A DNA stretch of 19,982 nt from Dethiosulfatibacter sp. (GTDB taxonomy: Bacteria; Bacillota_A; Clostridia; Tissierellales; Dethiosulfatibacteraceae): the NCBI GenBank assembly GCA_019084435.1, contig JAHRFV010000133.1:1-19982 (forward strand). The letters run 5' to 3'. The position numbers were made by a program, and so were the translations under genes. Below, one piece after another: positions 8,650-16,050 of the stretch. Position 1 is the first letter of the stretch. Each line of letters starts with the position of its first letter. The notes below the pieces were generated by a model. That model made no database searches and was not told the origin of the DNA. It was given only the letters and a program-made list of their open reading frames with translations.

Positions 8650-9444
8650 TCAACCGAATCTACCGGTTACATAATCCTCTGTTTTCTTGTGCTGCGGATT
8701 AGAAAAAATCTTTTTAGTATCGTCAAATTCCAGTAACTCACCTGTTAAAAAGAATGCGGTTTTATCGGATATTCTTGCGGCTTGTTGCATTGAATGAGTT
8801 ACAATTACTATGGTATAGTCCTTTTTTAATTCTAACACAAGATCTTCGATTTTACCAGTAGCAATCGGGTCCAAGGCTGATGTAGGCTCATCCATCAACA
8901 AAACGTCCGGGTTCACAGCTAATGCCCTAGCGATGCACAATCTCTGTTGTTGTCCTCCTGAAAGGCCCAATGCATTTTTCTTAAGCCTGTCTTTGACCTC
9001 ATCCCATAGAGCGGCTCTCTTAAGGCTATTTTCTGCGATTTCCATGAGCAGATTCTTGTCCTTGATCCCATGGATTTTGGGACCAAATACCACATTCTCG
9101 TAAATTGACTTAGGGAAAGGATTCGGTTTTTGAAATACCATTCCCACCATTGTTCTCAGTTCCTCCACAGAAATGGTCTTGTCAAAAATGCTCTGTTGAT
9201 GGTATAAGATATCTCCGGTTATTCTTACAGAAGGTATATTTTCAACCATACGGTTCAGTGTCTTGATAAAGGTTGACTTGCCACAACCCGACGGTCCAAT
9301 AATGGCTGTCACCCTATTGTTTTCCATAACTATATTAATGTCTTTAAGTGCCTGTTCCTGATCGTACCAAAGGTTCAATCCCTTTACGTCAAATACCTTT
9401 CTATCTGTTTCATTTATTCTATTAGTCAAATCAATCTCCTCCAT
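8650..9444 (-). CDS. pstB: Phosphate ABC transporter ATP-binding protein PstB
   Basis: Cytoplasmic ATPase that powers phosphate import through PstC/PstA. It has Walker [10 protein letters not shown] at 50-58, Q-loop VFQKPNPFP, the ABC signature LSGGQQQR at 161-168, Walker [14 protein letters not shown] from 181, and H-loop VTHSMQ; all catalytic elements are intact. The first ATG (9442-9444) overlaps the pstA stop by one base (TAATG) but has no clear ribosome site in front. A strong GGAGGAG lies inside the first codons, six bases before an in-frame TTG at codon 6 (9427-9429). The true start may thus be that TTG, giving 259 residues, with the ATG used by coupling. Confidence 0.97.
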   Translation of the reverse strand: MEEIDLTNRINETDRKVFDVKGLNLWYDQEQALKDINIVMENNRVTAIIGPSGCGKSTFIKTLNRMVENIPSVRITGDILYHQQSIFDKTISVEELRTMVGMVFQKPNPFPKSIYENVVFGPKIHGIKDKNLLMEIAENSLKRAALWDEVKDRLKKNALGLSGGQQQRLCIARALAVNPDVLLMDEPTSALDPIATGKIEDLVLELKKDYTIVIVTHSMQQAARISDKTAFFLTGELLEFDDTKKIFSNPQHKKTEDYVTGRFG

Positions 9445-10391
9445 TAAAATTTCACTTCGAACTTGTTTCTTATGACAATCGCAACTGAGTTCATAATAAA
9501 CAATATCAGCAGCAAAACAACGATAGTGGCGGCTGCCAGATTGGCATACTCAGCAGTTAATACGGTGTCTAATGTCCAGTAATATATCTGAATCGGCAAA
9601 GCTGTAAAGTTATCCATCACAGTTGATGGCACTCTCAAGAGCAATGCAGGTATCCCCAACACCACCAAAGGTGCAGTCTCTCCTATGGCTCTCGATAAAG
9701 ACAGAATTGAACCTGTCAAAATCCCAGGAAGCGCAACCGGTAGTACCACTCTTCTTACAGTTGTCCACTTGTCAGCCCCCATTGCATAGGATGCTTCTCT
9801 CAGATAACTTGGCACCGCCTTTATAGCCTCCTGGCTGGAAACGACAACTATAGGCAATACCAGTAATGACATGGTCAATCCACCTGCCAAGATGCTTGAT
9901 CCCAGATTAAAAAGTCTGCTAAAAACCGCTAAACCCAAAAGACCAAATATAACCGACGGAACACTGGCCAGATTGGATATATTGACTTTTATAAGCATTT
10001 GAATATTTCCCTTTTTAGCATATTCTTCAAGGTAGATCGCAGTGGAAACGCCAAGAACCATCGTCACCGGCACTACGATCGACATCAGCCAGACAGAACC
10101 TACTATAACACCGTAAATGCCTGCCTTTTCAGGGAAAATGGATAGATTGCCAGTTAAAAATTTTATATTAAGCCATCCAATACTGTCTGCAATAATTCTG
10201 TAAAACAGTATTCCCAAGACCAGCAGGGCAAATATGACCGATAGGGAAAATAGATGTTTGAAAAAACGATTCAAAAACAGTCTTTTTTTCAATCTACTTT
10301 TATCTGTTTCTATCTTTAGCATATTTTTCATTTCTTTTTCTTTCACGTGAACCACTTGCTTAGATTTCACAGATTCAATTTGATAACTCAT
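9444..10391 (-). CDS. pstA: Phosphate ABC transporter permease PstA
   Basis: Inner-membrane channel subunit of the Pst importer, 315 residues. A charged cytoplasmic N-terminus of about 45 residues leads into a first membrane helix ([17 protein letters not shown]). A BPD-type permease domain follows, with the PstA-typical segment [15 protein letters not shown] and at least five further hydrophobic helices. I chose the ATG at 10389-10391, with GGGAGG nine bases upstream and one base after the pstC stop, instead of a longer frame to 10433 that would run into pstC. Its stop overlaps the pstB ATG, so pstC, pstA and pstB are tightly coupled. Confidence 0.96.
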   Translation of the reverse strand: MSYQIESVKSKQVVHVKEKEMKNMLKIETDKSRLKKRLFLNRFFKHLFSLSVIFALLVLGILFYRIIADSIGWLNIKFLTGNLSIFPEKAGIYGVIVGSVWLMSIVVPVTMVLGVSTAIYLEEYAKKGNIQMLIKVNISNLASVPSVIFGLLGLAVFSRLFNLGSSILAGGLTMSLLVLPIVVVSSQEAIKAVPSYLREASYAMGADKWTTVRRVVLPVALPGILTGSILSLSRAIGETAPLVVLGIPALLLRVPSTVMDNFTALPIQIYYWTLDTVLTAEYANLAAATIVVLLLILFIMNSVAIVIRNKFEVKF

Positions 10392-10392
10392 A

Positions 10393-11322
10393 TTAGTATT
10401 CCTCCCTGTATTTGCGAGAGATATATTGAGCAATAAGATTCATGACAAGAGTGAATAAAAGTAGAATCAAACCTACTGCATATAAACTATAGTATCCTGT
10501 TGTCCCGCTTCCCGCATCTCCGCTTGTAAACTCAACAATATATGAGGTCATTGTCTGCATGGATCGTGTTATATCAAATGTAAAGTCTTTTGAACTGCCA
10601 CTGGCTATGGTGACAATCATCGTCTCTCCTATGGCTCTAGAAATCGCTAGAACAAACGAGGCGATAATACCGGATATGGCTGAGGGAATGACAACCTTAA
10701 TGGCTACTTCCAGTTTAGTTGATCCCAATGCCAAAGATCCTTCCTTAAGAATTTCAGGCACAGCATTCATAGCATCTTCAGATAAAGAAGCAACCAATGG
10801 AATAATCATGATACCCATGACAATCCCTGGACTTAAGGCATTTTTAGCTTCCAGTGCGGGTATAAGACTCATCAATAGAGGTGTCACAAAGGTATAGGCA
10901 AAGAATCCGTAAACAATCGTTGGGATCCCTGCAAGCACCTCGAGTATCGGTTTGACTGTTTTCCTAACCCTTTGAGATGCAAACTGGCTAAGATAAAGTG
11001 CAGCCGTAAGGCCAAGCGGTATAGCAACCAGCATTGCAATAAGGGTTATGATGATTGTACCGTTAATTAAAGGCAGTATGCCAAAGGTCGGGTCTACTGC
11101 TCTTAGGGGTGCAAGTCTGGTGCTGAAAACATCAGATAGGCTAACAGCACTGAAAAACTTATAGGCATCCATAACCAGCGTGGTTATGATGCCTATGGTG
11201 GTTAGGACTGACACCGAAGCCATAACGAAAAAAAATACAGGCATTATTTTATTGACAATGTCTTTTTTGTTTCTTATATTGCTTTGGATTATTTCTCGTA
11301 CATCTGTGTTGCGTTCACTCAT
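10393..11322 (-). CDS. pstC: Phosphate ABC transporter permease PstC
   Basis: Second channel subunit of the Pst importer, 309 residues. A cytoplasmic N-terminus is followed by a hydrophobic helix (about 27-50), a periplasm-facing loop with the PstC-typical FGILPLINGTI, and a permease core with ALSRAIGE-like coupling helix AISRAIGETMIV near residue 230. The ATG at 11320-11322 is preferred because AAGGAAG lies eight bases upstream; an in-frame GTG at 11329-11331 is too close to that site. It is separated from pstS by 90 bp that hold a strong stem-loop, so permease expression may be lower than that of PstS. Confidence 0.96.
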   Translation of the reverse strand: MSERNTDVREIIQSNIRNKKDIVNKIMPVFFFVMASVSVLTTIGIITTLVMDAYKFFSAVSLSDVFSTRLAPLRAVDPTFGILPLINGTIIITLIAMLVAIPLGLTAALYLSQFASQRVRKTVKPILEVLAGIPTIVYGFFAYTFVTPLLMSLIPALEAKNALSPGIVMGIMIIPLVASLSEDAMNAVPEILKEGSLALGSTKLEVAIKVVIPSAISGIIASFVLAISRAIGETMIVTIASGSSKDFTFDITRSMQTMTSYIVEFTSGDAGSGTTGYYSLYAVGLILLLFTLVMNLIAQYISRKYREEY

Positions 11323-11352
11323 ATAACTCACTTCCTTTATTAAGCTTCAAAC

Positions 11353-11392
11353 GACTTAAGATGAGAAGCCCCAATGCTTCCCATCTTAAGTC
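11353..11392 (-). promoter_or_regulatory. Intercistronic stem-loop between pstS and pstC
   Basis: An 11-bp perfect stem (11353-11363 with 11382-11392), one mismatch, then a further 5-bp stem (11365-11369 with 11376-11380) closes a 6-base loop. The minus-strand transcript has no U-run after it, so it is not a classic terminator. Such a structure after pstS would stabilise the pstS message or attenuate the downstream genes, giving more binding protein than permease. Confidence 0.65.
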
Positions 11393-11412
11393 ATCTGTTA
11401 AAATTGAGGGTT

Positions 11413-12441
11413 TTATTTTATAGCTTCCAGCACTGACATATATTCTGCATATACATCTGCAGGAAGTGGTGCGAATCCATTTTCGCCTGCAAGCTTAGCA
11501 GCACCTTCTTCAGAGACTAGATATTTAGCAAAGTCAAGCACTTGTGGTTTTTCTTTCGCGTATCTTAGGTTGACATATGTGAATACCGGTCTTGTAAATC
11601 CAGCGTATGGTAGCTCTTCACCGATAGTTGCCAGTGTAGGCTCAACTGGTCCGTTGCCAAAGTCCACTTTTACAGCTTGGATTTTATCTTGATTATTGAC
11701 ATAATATCCAAATCCGAAGAATGCTATAGCATTTATATCCTTTGATACTAGATCAACCAATGTTGAATACTCTTGTTGAAGATTGGCAGTTGCTACCATA
11801 TCTTGTTTTCCCAGAATAACTTCGTAGAAGAATTCATAGGTTCCATGGTTTTCATTAGGTCCAAAGAATTTAACTTCTTCAGCTGGCCATTCTGATCTGA
11901 TGTCTGACCATAATACCTTGTCGTCTGCTTTAAGTGTTTTTGATAGATACATGTTGACTATTTCATCTCTTGTCATTTCTGTTGCCCATGTATTGTCTTT
12001 GTTGATGACGATTGTCAAACCATCCAATGCTATTTTGATTTCAAGAACTTCTGCATCATAGTCATACCCATTTTGCTCAAGTTGCTCTTTTTCTTCTGTT
12101 TTGATTGCTCTTGAAGCATCTACAAGATCCAACTCACCAGGAATGAATTTTTTAAACCCGGCACTTGATCCTGCTCTACCGACTTCTACGCTGACATCAG
12201 ATTCTTTAGTTGTCATGTATTGCTCTGCTATATGTGCCATCAGAGGATATACTGTTCCAGATCCGTCAATGATGACCTGTCCTGTCAACTCAACTTGTGG
12301 TGCAGTTGTAGCTCCTGGTGCAGTTGTTGCTGGTGCAGCTGTAGTTGCAGTATTGTCGTTGCCGCATCCGGCAAAAATACCCATTATTAAAACGGTGATT
12401 AATAGTAATATTACAGTTTTTGTTCCCAAACTTTTTTTCAT
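11413..12441 (-). CDS. pstS: Phosphate-binding lipoprotein PstS
   Basis: Extracytoplasmic phosphate receptor of the Pst importer, 342 residues. A lysine-containing N-terminus, a hydrophobic helix and a lipobox FAGC with Cys26 mark a lipoprotein. A Thr/Ala/Pro-rich linker follows (about 31-48). The binding domain shows DGSGTVYPL, GRAGSSAGFKKF, and DASR at expected places. The usual SGT motif of the second phosphate loop appears as NHGTYEFF, a Ser-to-His change compared with the common form. The ATG has AGAAGGAGAT nine bases upstream. It is the first gene of the operon and lies under a PhoP-type box. Another oxyanion ligand is conceivable, but the complete pst-phoU context argues for phosphate. 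Confidence 0.95.
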   Translation of the reverse strand: MKKSLGTKTVILLLITVLIMGIFAGCGNDNTATTAAPATTAPGATTAPQVELTGQVIIDGSGTVYPLMAHIAEQYMTTKESDVSVEVGRAGSSAGFKKFIPGELDLVDASRAIKTEEKEQLEQNGYDYDAEVLEIKIALDGLTIVINKDNTWATEMTRDEIVNMYLSKTLKADDKVLWSDIRSEWPAEEVKFFGPNENHGTYEFFYEVILGKQDMVATANLQQEYSTLVDLVSKDINAIAFFGFGYYVNNQDKIQAVKVDFGNGPVEPTLATIGEELPYAGFTRPVFTYVNLRYAKEKPQVLDFAKYLVSEEGAAKLAGENGFAPLPADVYAEYMSVLEAIK

Positions 12442-12510
12442 CTTAGAATTATCTCCTTCTATTTGTGTTTTTTAAGTCAATCACATAGTAACACGTTTAA
12501 AATCTTTATA

Positions 12511-12549
12511 TGTTGTGTCCGTGTTAACTGAATGTTAAGTCTATGTTAA
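12511..12549 (-). promoter_or_regulatory. PhoP box: four direct repeats ahead of the pst operon
   Basis: On the minus strand TTAACA occurs at 12544-12549, 12533-12538 and 12522-12527, followed by ACAACA at 12511-12516, each separated by exactly 5 bp (11-bp period). This is the arrangement known for PhoP of Bacillus and relatives, where it replaces the -35 box. TATAAA (12505-12510) lies directly after the last repeat, and TACTAT (12485-12490) is another -10 candidate; I cannot choose between them. Strong induction under phosphate limitation is expected. Confidence 0.85.
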
Positions 12550-12577
12550 GTGCTAAAAATGATTTTTATAGTTTTAG

Positions 12578-12606
12578 TTGAAGTTAAAATGGTTCTATTA
12601 TATAAT
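12578..12606 (+). promoter_or_regulatory. Sigma-A-type promoter of ychF
   Basis: TTGAAG (12578-12583) is followed by a 17-bp spacer and a perfect TATAAT (12601-12606), 33 bp before the ychF ATG. It lies on the opposite strand from, and just beyond, the PhoP box of pstS. Confidence 0.75.
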
Positions 12607-12639
12607 GTCCTGTACATTTTAATGAAAGGACGTGCAATT

Positions 12640-13731
12640 ATGAAAATGGGAATAGTCGGATTGCCAAATGTAGGCAAGAGTACTTTATTCAACGCTATAA
12701 CATCAGCCGGAGCTGAATCAGCCAATTATCCATTCTGTACCATCGAGCCCAATGTAGGGGTTGTCTCTGTACCGGATCATCGTTTGGATTATCTGTCGAC
12801 AATGAGCAAATCCAAGAAAATAGTTCATACCGCCATGGAATTTTATGATATAGCAGGGTTGGTCAAGGGAGCAAGCAAGGGTGAGGGACTAGGAAACAAG
12901 TTCCTTTCACACATCAGGGAAGTATCAGCCATCGTTCACGTGGTCAGATGCTTCGAGGACGAAAATGTCTCACATGTTGAGGGCAGTCTAGATCCTATAC
13001 GGGATATAGAGGTCATCGAGCTGGAGCTTATCCTGTCTGATCTTGAAATGCTCTTGAAACGAAGAGATCGCTTGGCTAAAACATCAAGAGGCGACAAATC
13101 ACAAAGCGCAGAGTATGAGTTGGTATCTCGGATTGTGGAAAATCTGGAGCAGGAAAAGTCTGTCCGTCAGATGGAGTTTACAGACGAAGAGGATAAGCTG
13201 GTCAGAACGCTTAATCTGATTACTGCTAAACCGATACTTTATGCAGCAAACATCAACGAGGAAGATCTAGATACCATCGATACAAATCCACACATCAATA
13301 GAATAAAGGAATATGCCGCAAAAGACGGCTCGGAGGTTATCTCTATTTGTGGGAAAATCGAAGCGGAAATCTCAGAACTCGATAAAGAAGAAAAACAAAT
13401 GTATCTGGAAGAATCAGGCATCAAGGAGCCTGGATTGGATAAGCTGATCCGTGCAAGCTACAAGCTTCTTGGATTGATATCCTTCCTGACAACCGGTCCT
13501 GAGGAATCAAGGGCATGGACTATCAAAAACGGAACGAAAGCCCCACAGGCTGCAGGCAAGATTCACTCAGACATCGAAAGAGGCTTTATCCGAGCGGAAG
13601 TGGTTGCCTTTGATGTTTTGGAACAGATAGGTTCCATGGTCGCGGCAAAAGAAAAAGGCCTTCTAAGATTAGAAGGCAAGGAATACATCATCAAAGACGG
13701 TGATGTGGTACTATTCCGATTTAATGTTTAA
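12640..13731 (+). CDS. ychF: Redox-regulated ATPase/GTPase YchF (OLA1 family)
   Basis: The 363-residue protein is a universal ribosome-associated P-loop NTPase of the Obg group that prefers ATP. It shows G1 GLPNVGKST at 7-15, the G3 segment DIAGLVKGASKGEGLG, NINEED in place of the usual NKxD, a central coiled-coil pair (about 125-175), and a C-terminal TGS domain (SFLTTGPEESRAWTI to the end). I chose the ATG at 12640-12642 because the protein then starts MKMGIVGLPN as expected; AAAGGA lies nine bases upstream. A longer frame from 12550 would include the promoter. It is a single-gene unit with its own promoter and terminator. Confidence 0.97.
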   Translation: MKMGIVGLPNVGKSTLFNAITSAGAESANYPFCTIEPNVGVVSVPDHRLDYLSTMSKSKKIVHTAMEFYDIAGLVKGASKGEGLGNKFLSHIREVSAIVHVVRCFEDENVSHVEGSLDPIRDIEVIELELILSDLEMLLKRRDRLAKTSRGDKSQSAEYELVSRIVENLEQEKSVRQMEFTDEEDKLVRTLNLITAKPILYAANINEEDLDTIDTNPHINRIKEYAAKDGSEVISICGKIEAEISELDKEEKQMYLEESGIKEPGLDKLIRASYKLLGLISFLTTGPEESRAWTIKNGTKAPQAAGKIHSDIERGFIRAEVVAFDVLEQIGSMVAAKEKGLLRLEGKEYIIKDGDVVLFRFNV

Positions 13732-13760
13732 AACCGAGGCTATGCACCTCGGTTTTTTTT
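13731..13760 (+). terminator. Intrinsic terminator of ychF, possibly also serving lysR
   Basis: A 9-bp perfect stem AAACCGAGG / CCTCGGTTT (13731-13739 and 13747-13755) with a 7-base loop ends in eight T (13753-13760). On the minus strand the same stem is followed by TTTT, so it may also end transcription from lysR. Confidence 0.92.
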
Positions 13761-13773
13761 ACTGTTTCACCTG

Positions 13774-14682
13774 CTAATCAAGTTTTGGCCCCGTCCAATT
13801 TATTAAAAAATCTCTGAACGCATCTACTACTGGTGATAGTGTTCTGTGTTTATGATATACGAAGTAGAAACTTCGGTTTAATTCAAGACTTTTAACTCTA
13901 TAGGTTTTAATCAACCCTAAATCCATTTCATTCTTAACGGCAATTTTTGATATTAAGCTAATCCCTAATTCTAACTCAATCATTTTTTTTATCATTTCAT
14001 TGCTGTCTATAAAAGATGTAATATTCAAATTATCTAAATGAATCCCTATATCCGAAAGACCCTTTTCCACTATCAATCTTGTGCCAGACCCTTTTTTTCT
14101 AAATATGAATTTACTTGATAGTAAAGAATCCATATCAACAGTATCTGAAGCCCAGTGATAATTCTCATTGTTAGGTACGGCTAGAACTAACTCATCTTGG
14201 AAAAAATCAATGTACTCAAGAACTTCGGATGCATATTTGGCACCAACTATTCCAAAGTTGTTTTTACCTTTCAATATCTCTTCCACGACATCTTTAGAGT
14301 TTTTATGGGTCACGGTAAATGTAACCTTAGGATATTTTTTTACAAACCCTTTTATGATGTAAGGAAGAATATACTGCTCAGGAATAGAACTGGCATTGAT
14401 GCTTATTTCACCTTCAATACTTTCAGATTTTTCCATCATGATATGCTTAGCCTTGTCTCTTGTATTGATCAGTTCAAGAGCATATCGGTAAAACTCCTTT
14501 CCAGCATCTGTTAAAGTAACCGTTTTGCTTTTCCTATCTAAAAGAACAATTTTAAGCTCTCTCTCTAAATTTTGAATATTATTGCTAACAGTTGGTTGCG
14601 TCAGGTACAGTTCCTTTGCAGCCTTAGAAAAACTCTTGTGTTTCACTACACTTAAAAAACTCTCCAATTGATTGAACTCCAA
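13774..14682 (-). CDS. LysR-type regulator, selenium/sulfur-metabolism-associated type
   Basis: The 302-residue protein has an N-terminal winged helix-turn-helix (about 1-60; SFSKAAKELYLTQPTVSNNIQNLE) and a periplasmic-binding-protein-like effector domain (about 88-295). It is close in style to the CysB/CysL-like LysR proteins found beside yedE and desulfurase genes in clostridia. I place the start at TTG 14680-14682, since AGGAAGG lies seven bases upstream and the protein then begins EFNQLESF like other family members; a TTG at 14698-14700 is possible but lacks a ribosome site. It follows the desulfurase gene by 19 bp, so both share the divergent promoter. It probably binds that intergenic region and senses a sulfur or selenium metabolite; the ligand is unknown. 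Confidence 0.88.
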   Translation of the reverse strand: MEFNQLESFLSVVKHKSFSKAAKELYLTQPTVSNNIQNLERELKIVLLDRKSKTVTLTDAGKEFYRYALELINTRDKAKHIMMEKSESIEGEISINASSIPEQYILPYIIKGFVKKYPKVTFTVTHKNSKDVVEEILKGKNNFGIVGAKYASEVLEYIDFFQDELVLAVPNNENYHWASDTVDMDSLLSSKFIFRKKGSGTRLIVEKGLSDIGIHLDNLNITSFIDSNEMIKKMIELELGISLISKIAVKNEMDLGLIKTYRVKSLELNRSFYFVYHKHRTLSPVVDAFRDFLINWTGPKLD

Positions 14683-14701
14683 AACACTACCTTCCTTCAA
14701 G

Positions 14702-15850
14702 TTATTTGTTGATTATTTTTTTGATTGAATTAACTGTGTAATCTATTTCGTCAAAAGTATTAAAGTGACTAAACCCAAATCTTACTGTTCCTCTTGGGAA
14801 AGTCCCCAAGGTTTGGTGCGCTGATGGTGCACAGTGCATTCCACACCTGGTCATAATGCCATACTCTTTATCGAGTTCATAAGAAATAAGACCATTATCC
14901 TGATTGACAAAATCAAGGGACACAATTCCCGTTCTACCCGTGGACGATTTCTTTCCTATTATTTCAATGCCATTCATATCATAAATACCTTTCATAAATC
15001 GGTCCAAAAGCTGTAATTCCTTATCCCTTATATTTTCAACTCCTTCATTTAACACATACTTCAAAGAGGCGTTCAAACCAAAAATTCCAGGTATATTTAA
15101 AGTTCCGGATTCAAACTTGTCAGGCATATAATTTGGCTGGTACTCCGAATCCGATAGACTTCCCGTTCCACCTTCTATAAAGGTATCTAAATTGTTTGCC
15201 AGTTTGTCATTGATTACAAATCCACCGATACCTTGCGGTCCCAACAGACTCTTGTGACCTGTGAAACCTATGGCATCAGCATTTAGTCCAATGAAGTCTA
15301 TATCTAAAAAACCAGCTGTCTGTGCGCTATCTATAATGAAAAAAATCCCTTTTTCCTGACAAATTCTACCTACCTCTTCTAGATCCAATATAGTGCCGCA
15401 GACATTGGAGGCATGGGTCATCACCACCGCTTTGGTATTGGGTTTAATAGAACTTACTAAATCATTAATGTCTAATTCTCCCAGTTTACTGCATTTAACC
15501 TTGGTGTATTCAATTTTGTTCCCCAAAGCATTTAAAGGTCTCATTACTGCATTATGTTCCATGGAGGATACGATCACATGGTCATGTTCCTGTAACAGAC
15601 CCTTTATAAGCACATTAAGACTTTCTGTAACATTTTTAGTAAATACTACATTTTCAGGCTTGTCAAAATTGAAAAGTTGACATATAAGCTCTCTCGTTTC
15701 ATAGACTGTATTCTCAGCCTTATATGATGAATTGTAAGCACTTCGATTCACATTTGATCCAACATTTATTATATAGTCGGTTATACTCTCAGATACACCT
15801 GGTGCTTTTGGAAAAGATGTGGCGCCATTATCTAGATAGACTTGTCTCAT
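14702..15850 (-). CDS. PLP-dependent cysteine desulfurase / selenocysteine lyase family (class V)
   Basis: The 382-residue enzyme is of the SufS/CsdB-like class V group, in the subfamily exemplified by Enterococcus faecalis EF2568. It takes sulfur from cysteine (or selenium from selenocysteine) onto an active-site Cys. Visible residues: His99 in SMEHNAV, Asp174 in IDSAQTAG, the PLP Lys200 in TGHKSLLGPQG, and catalytic Cys340 in RCGMHCAPSAHQT. All are intact. I start at ATG 15848-15850 with GGAG six bases upstream; an upstream in-frame start at 15877 has no such site. The neighbours (lysR in the same transcript, divergent yedE, tusA and DUF3343) suggest it supplies selenium or sulfur to small carriers rather than general Fe-S assembly, as no suf or isc genes are near. 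Confidence 0.9.
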   Translation of the reverse strand: MRQVYLDNGATSFPKAPGVSESITDYIINVGSNVNRSAYNSSYKAENTVYETRELICQLFNFDKPENVVFTKNVTESLNVLIKGLLQEHDHVIVSSMEHNAVMRPLNALGNKIEYTKVKCSKLGELDINDLVSSIKPNTKAVVMTHASNVCGTILDLEEVGRICQEKGIFFIIDSAQTAGFLDIDFIGLNADAIGFTGHKSLLGPQGIGGFVINDKLANNLDTFIEGGTGSLSDSEYQPNYMPDKFESGTLNIPGIFGLNASLKYVLNEGVENIRDKELQLLDRFMKGIYDMNGIEIIGKKSSTGRTGIVSLDFVNQDNGLISYELDKEYGIMTRCGMHCAPSAHQTLGTFPRGTVRFGFSHFNTFDEIDYTVNSIKKIINK

Positions 15851-15905
15851 AAACGTCTCCTCAAAACCTATTATCAATAGATGATTATGTCGTTATTTAT
15901 GTATC

Positions 15906-15934
15906 ATTATATTATTTATCAGTATTTTTAACAA
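15906..15934 (-). promoter_or_regulatory. Promoter of the desulfurase-lysR operon
   Basis: On the minus strand TTGTTA (15929-15934) is followed by a 17-bp spacer and a perfect TATAAT (15906-15911), 55 bp before the desulfurase ATG. Its -35 box overlaps the left arm of a distant inverted repeat (15928-15935). Confidence 0.65.
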
Positions 15935-15947
15935 TCACTATAAGTAT

Positions 15948-15977
15948 TACTAATTGGTCGGTACTGAACTATTAGTA
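15948..15977. promoter_or_regulatory. Inverted repeat in the divergent region, candidate LysR operator
   Basis: TACTAAT (15948-15954) and its exact reverse complement ATTAGTA (15971-15977) are separated by 16 bp and lie between the two divergent promoters, overlapping the yedE -35/-10 spacer. A second, wider pair, TTAACAAT (15928-15935) and ATTGTTAA (16004-16011), surrounds it. LysR proteins bind dyads of this general kind in divergent regions; no site is proven. Confidence 0.45.
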
Positions 15978-15981
15978 TAAT
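15954..15981 (+). promoter_or_regulatory. Candidate promoter of yedE-tusA-DUF3343
   Basis: A perfect TATAAT (15976-15981) is preceded, after 16 bp, by TTGGTC (15954-15959), a weak -35. A weak -35 overlapped by a dyad fits an activator-dependent LysR target. The leader to the ATG is about 60 bases. Confidence 0.5.
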
Positions 15982-16050
15982 CCATTTTACTTTAAAATGA
16001 TCAATTGTTAAACTAATATCGAAATCAAAAACGACTATGAGGAGGCATAA

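Noticed and set aside
10392..10433. Longer N-terminus for PstA overlapping pstC
   Set aside because: The ATG at 10389-10391 has a GGGAGG site and starts one base after the pstC stop; the extension simply reads pstC in another frame.
12550..12639. Longer N-terminus for YchF
   Set aside because: It would include the promoter region and 30 hydrophobic residues absent from the family; the ATG at 12640 gives the standard start.
15851..16050. Riboswitch or small RNA in the yedE-desulfurase intergenic region
   Set aside because: The dyads overlap good promoter boxes, and I saw no known riboswitch core; operator DNA explains them better.
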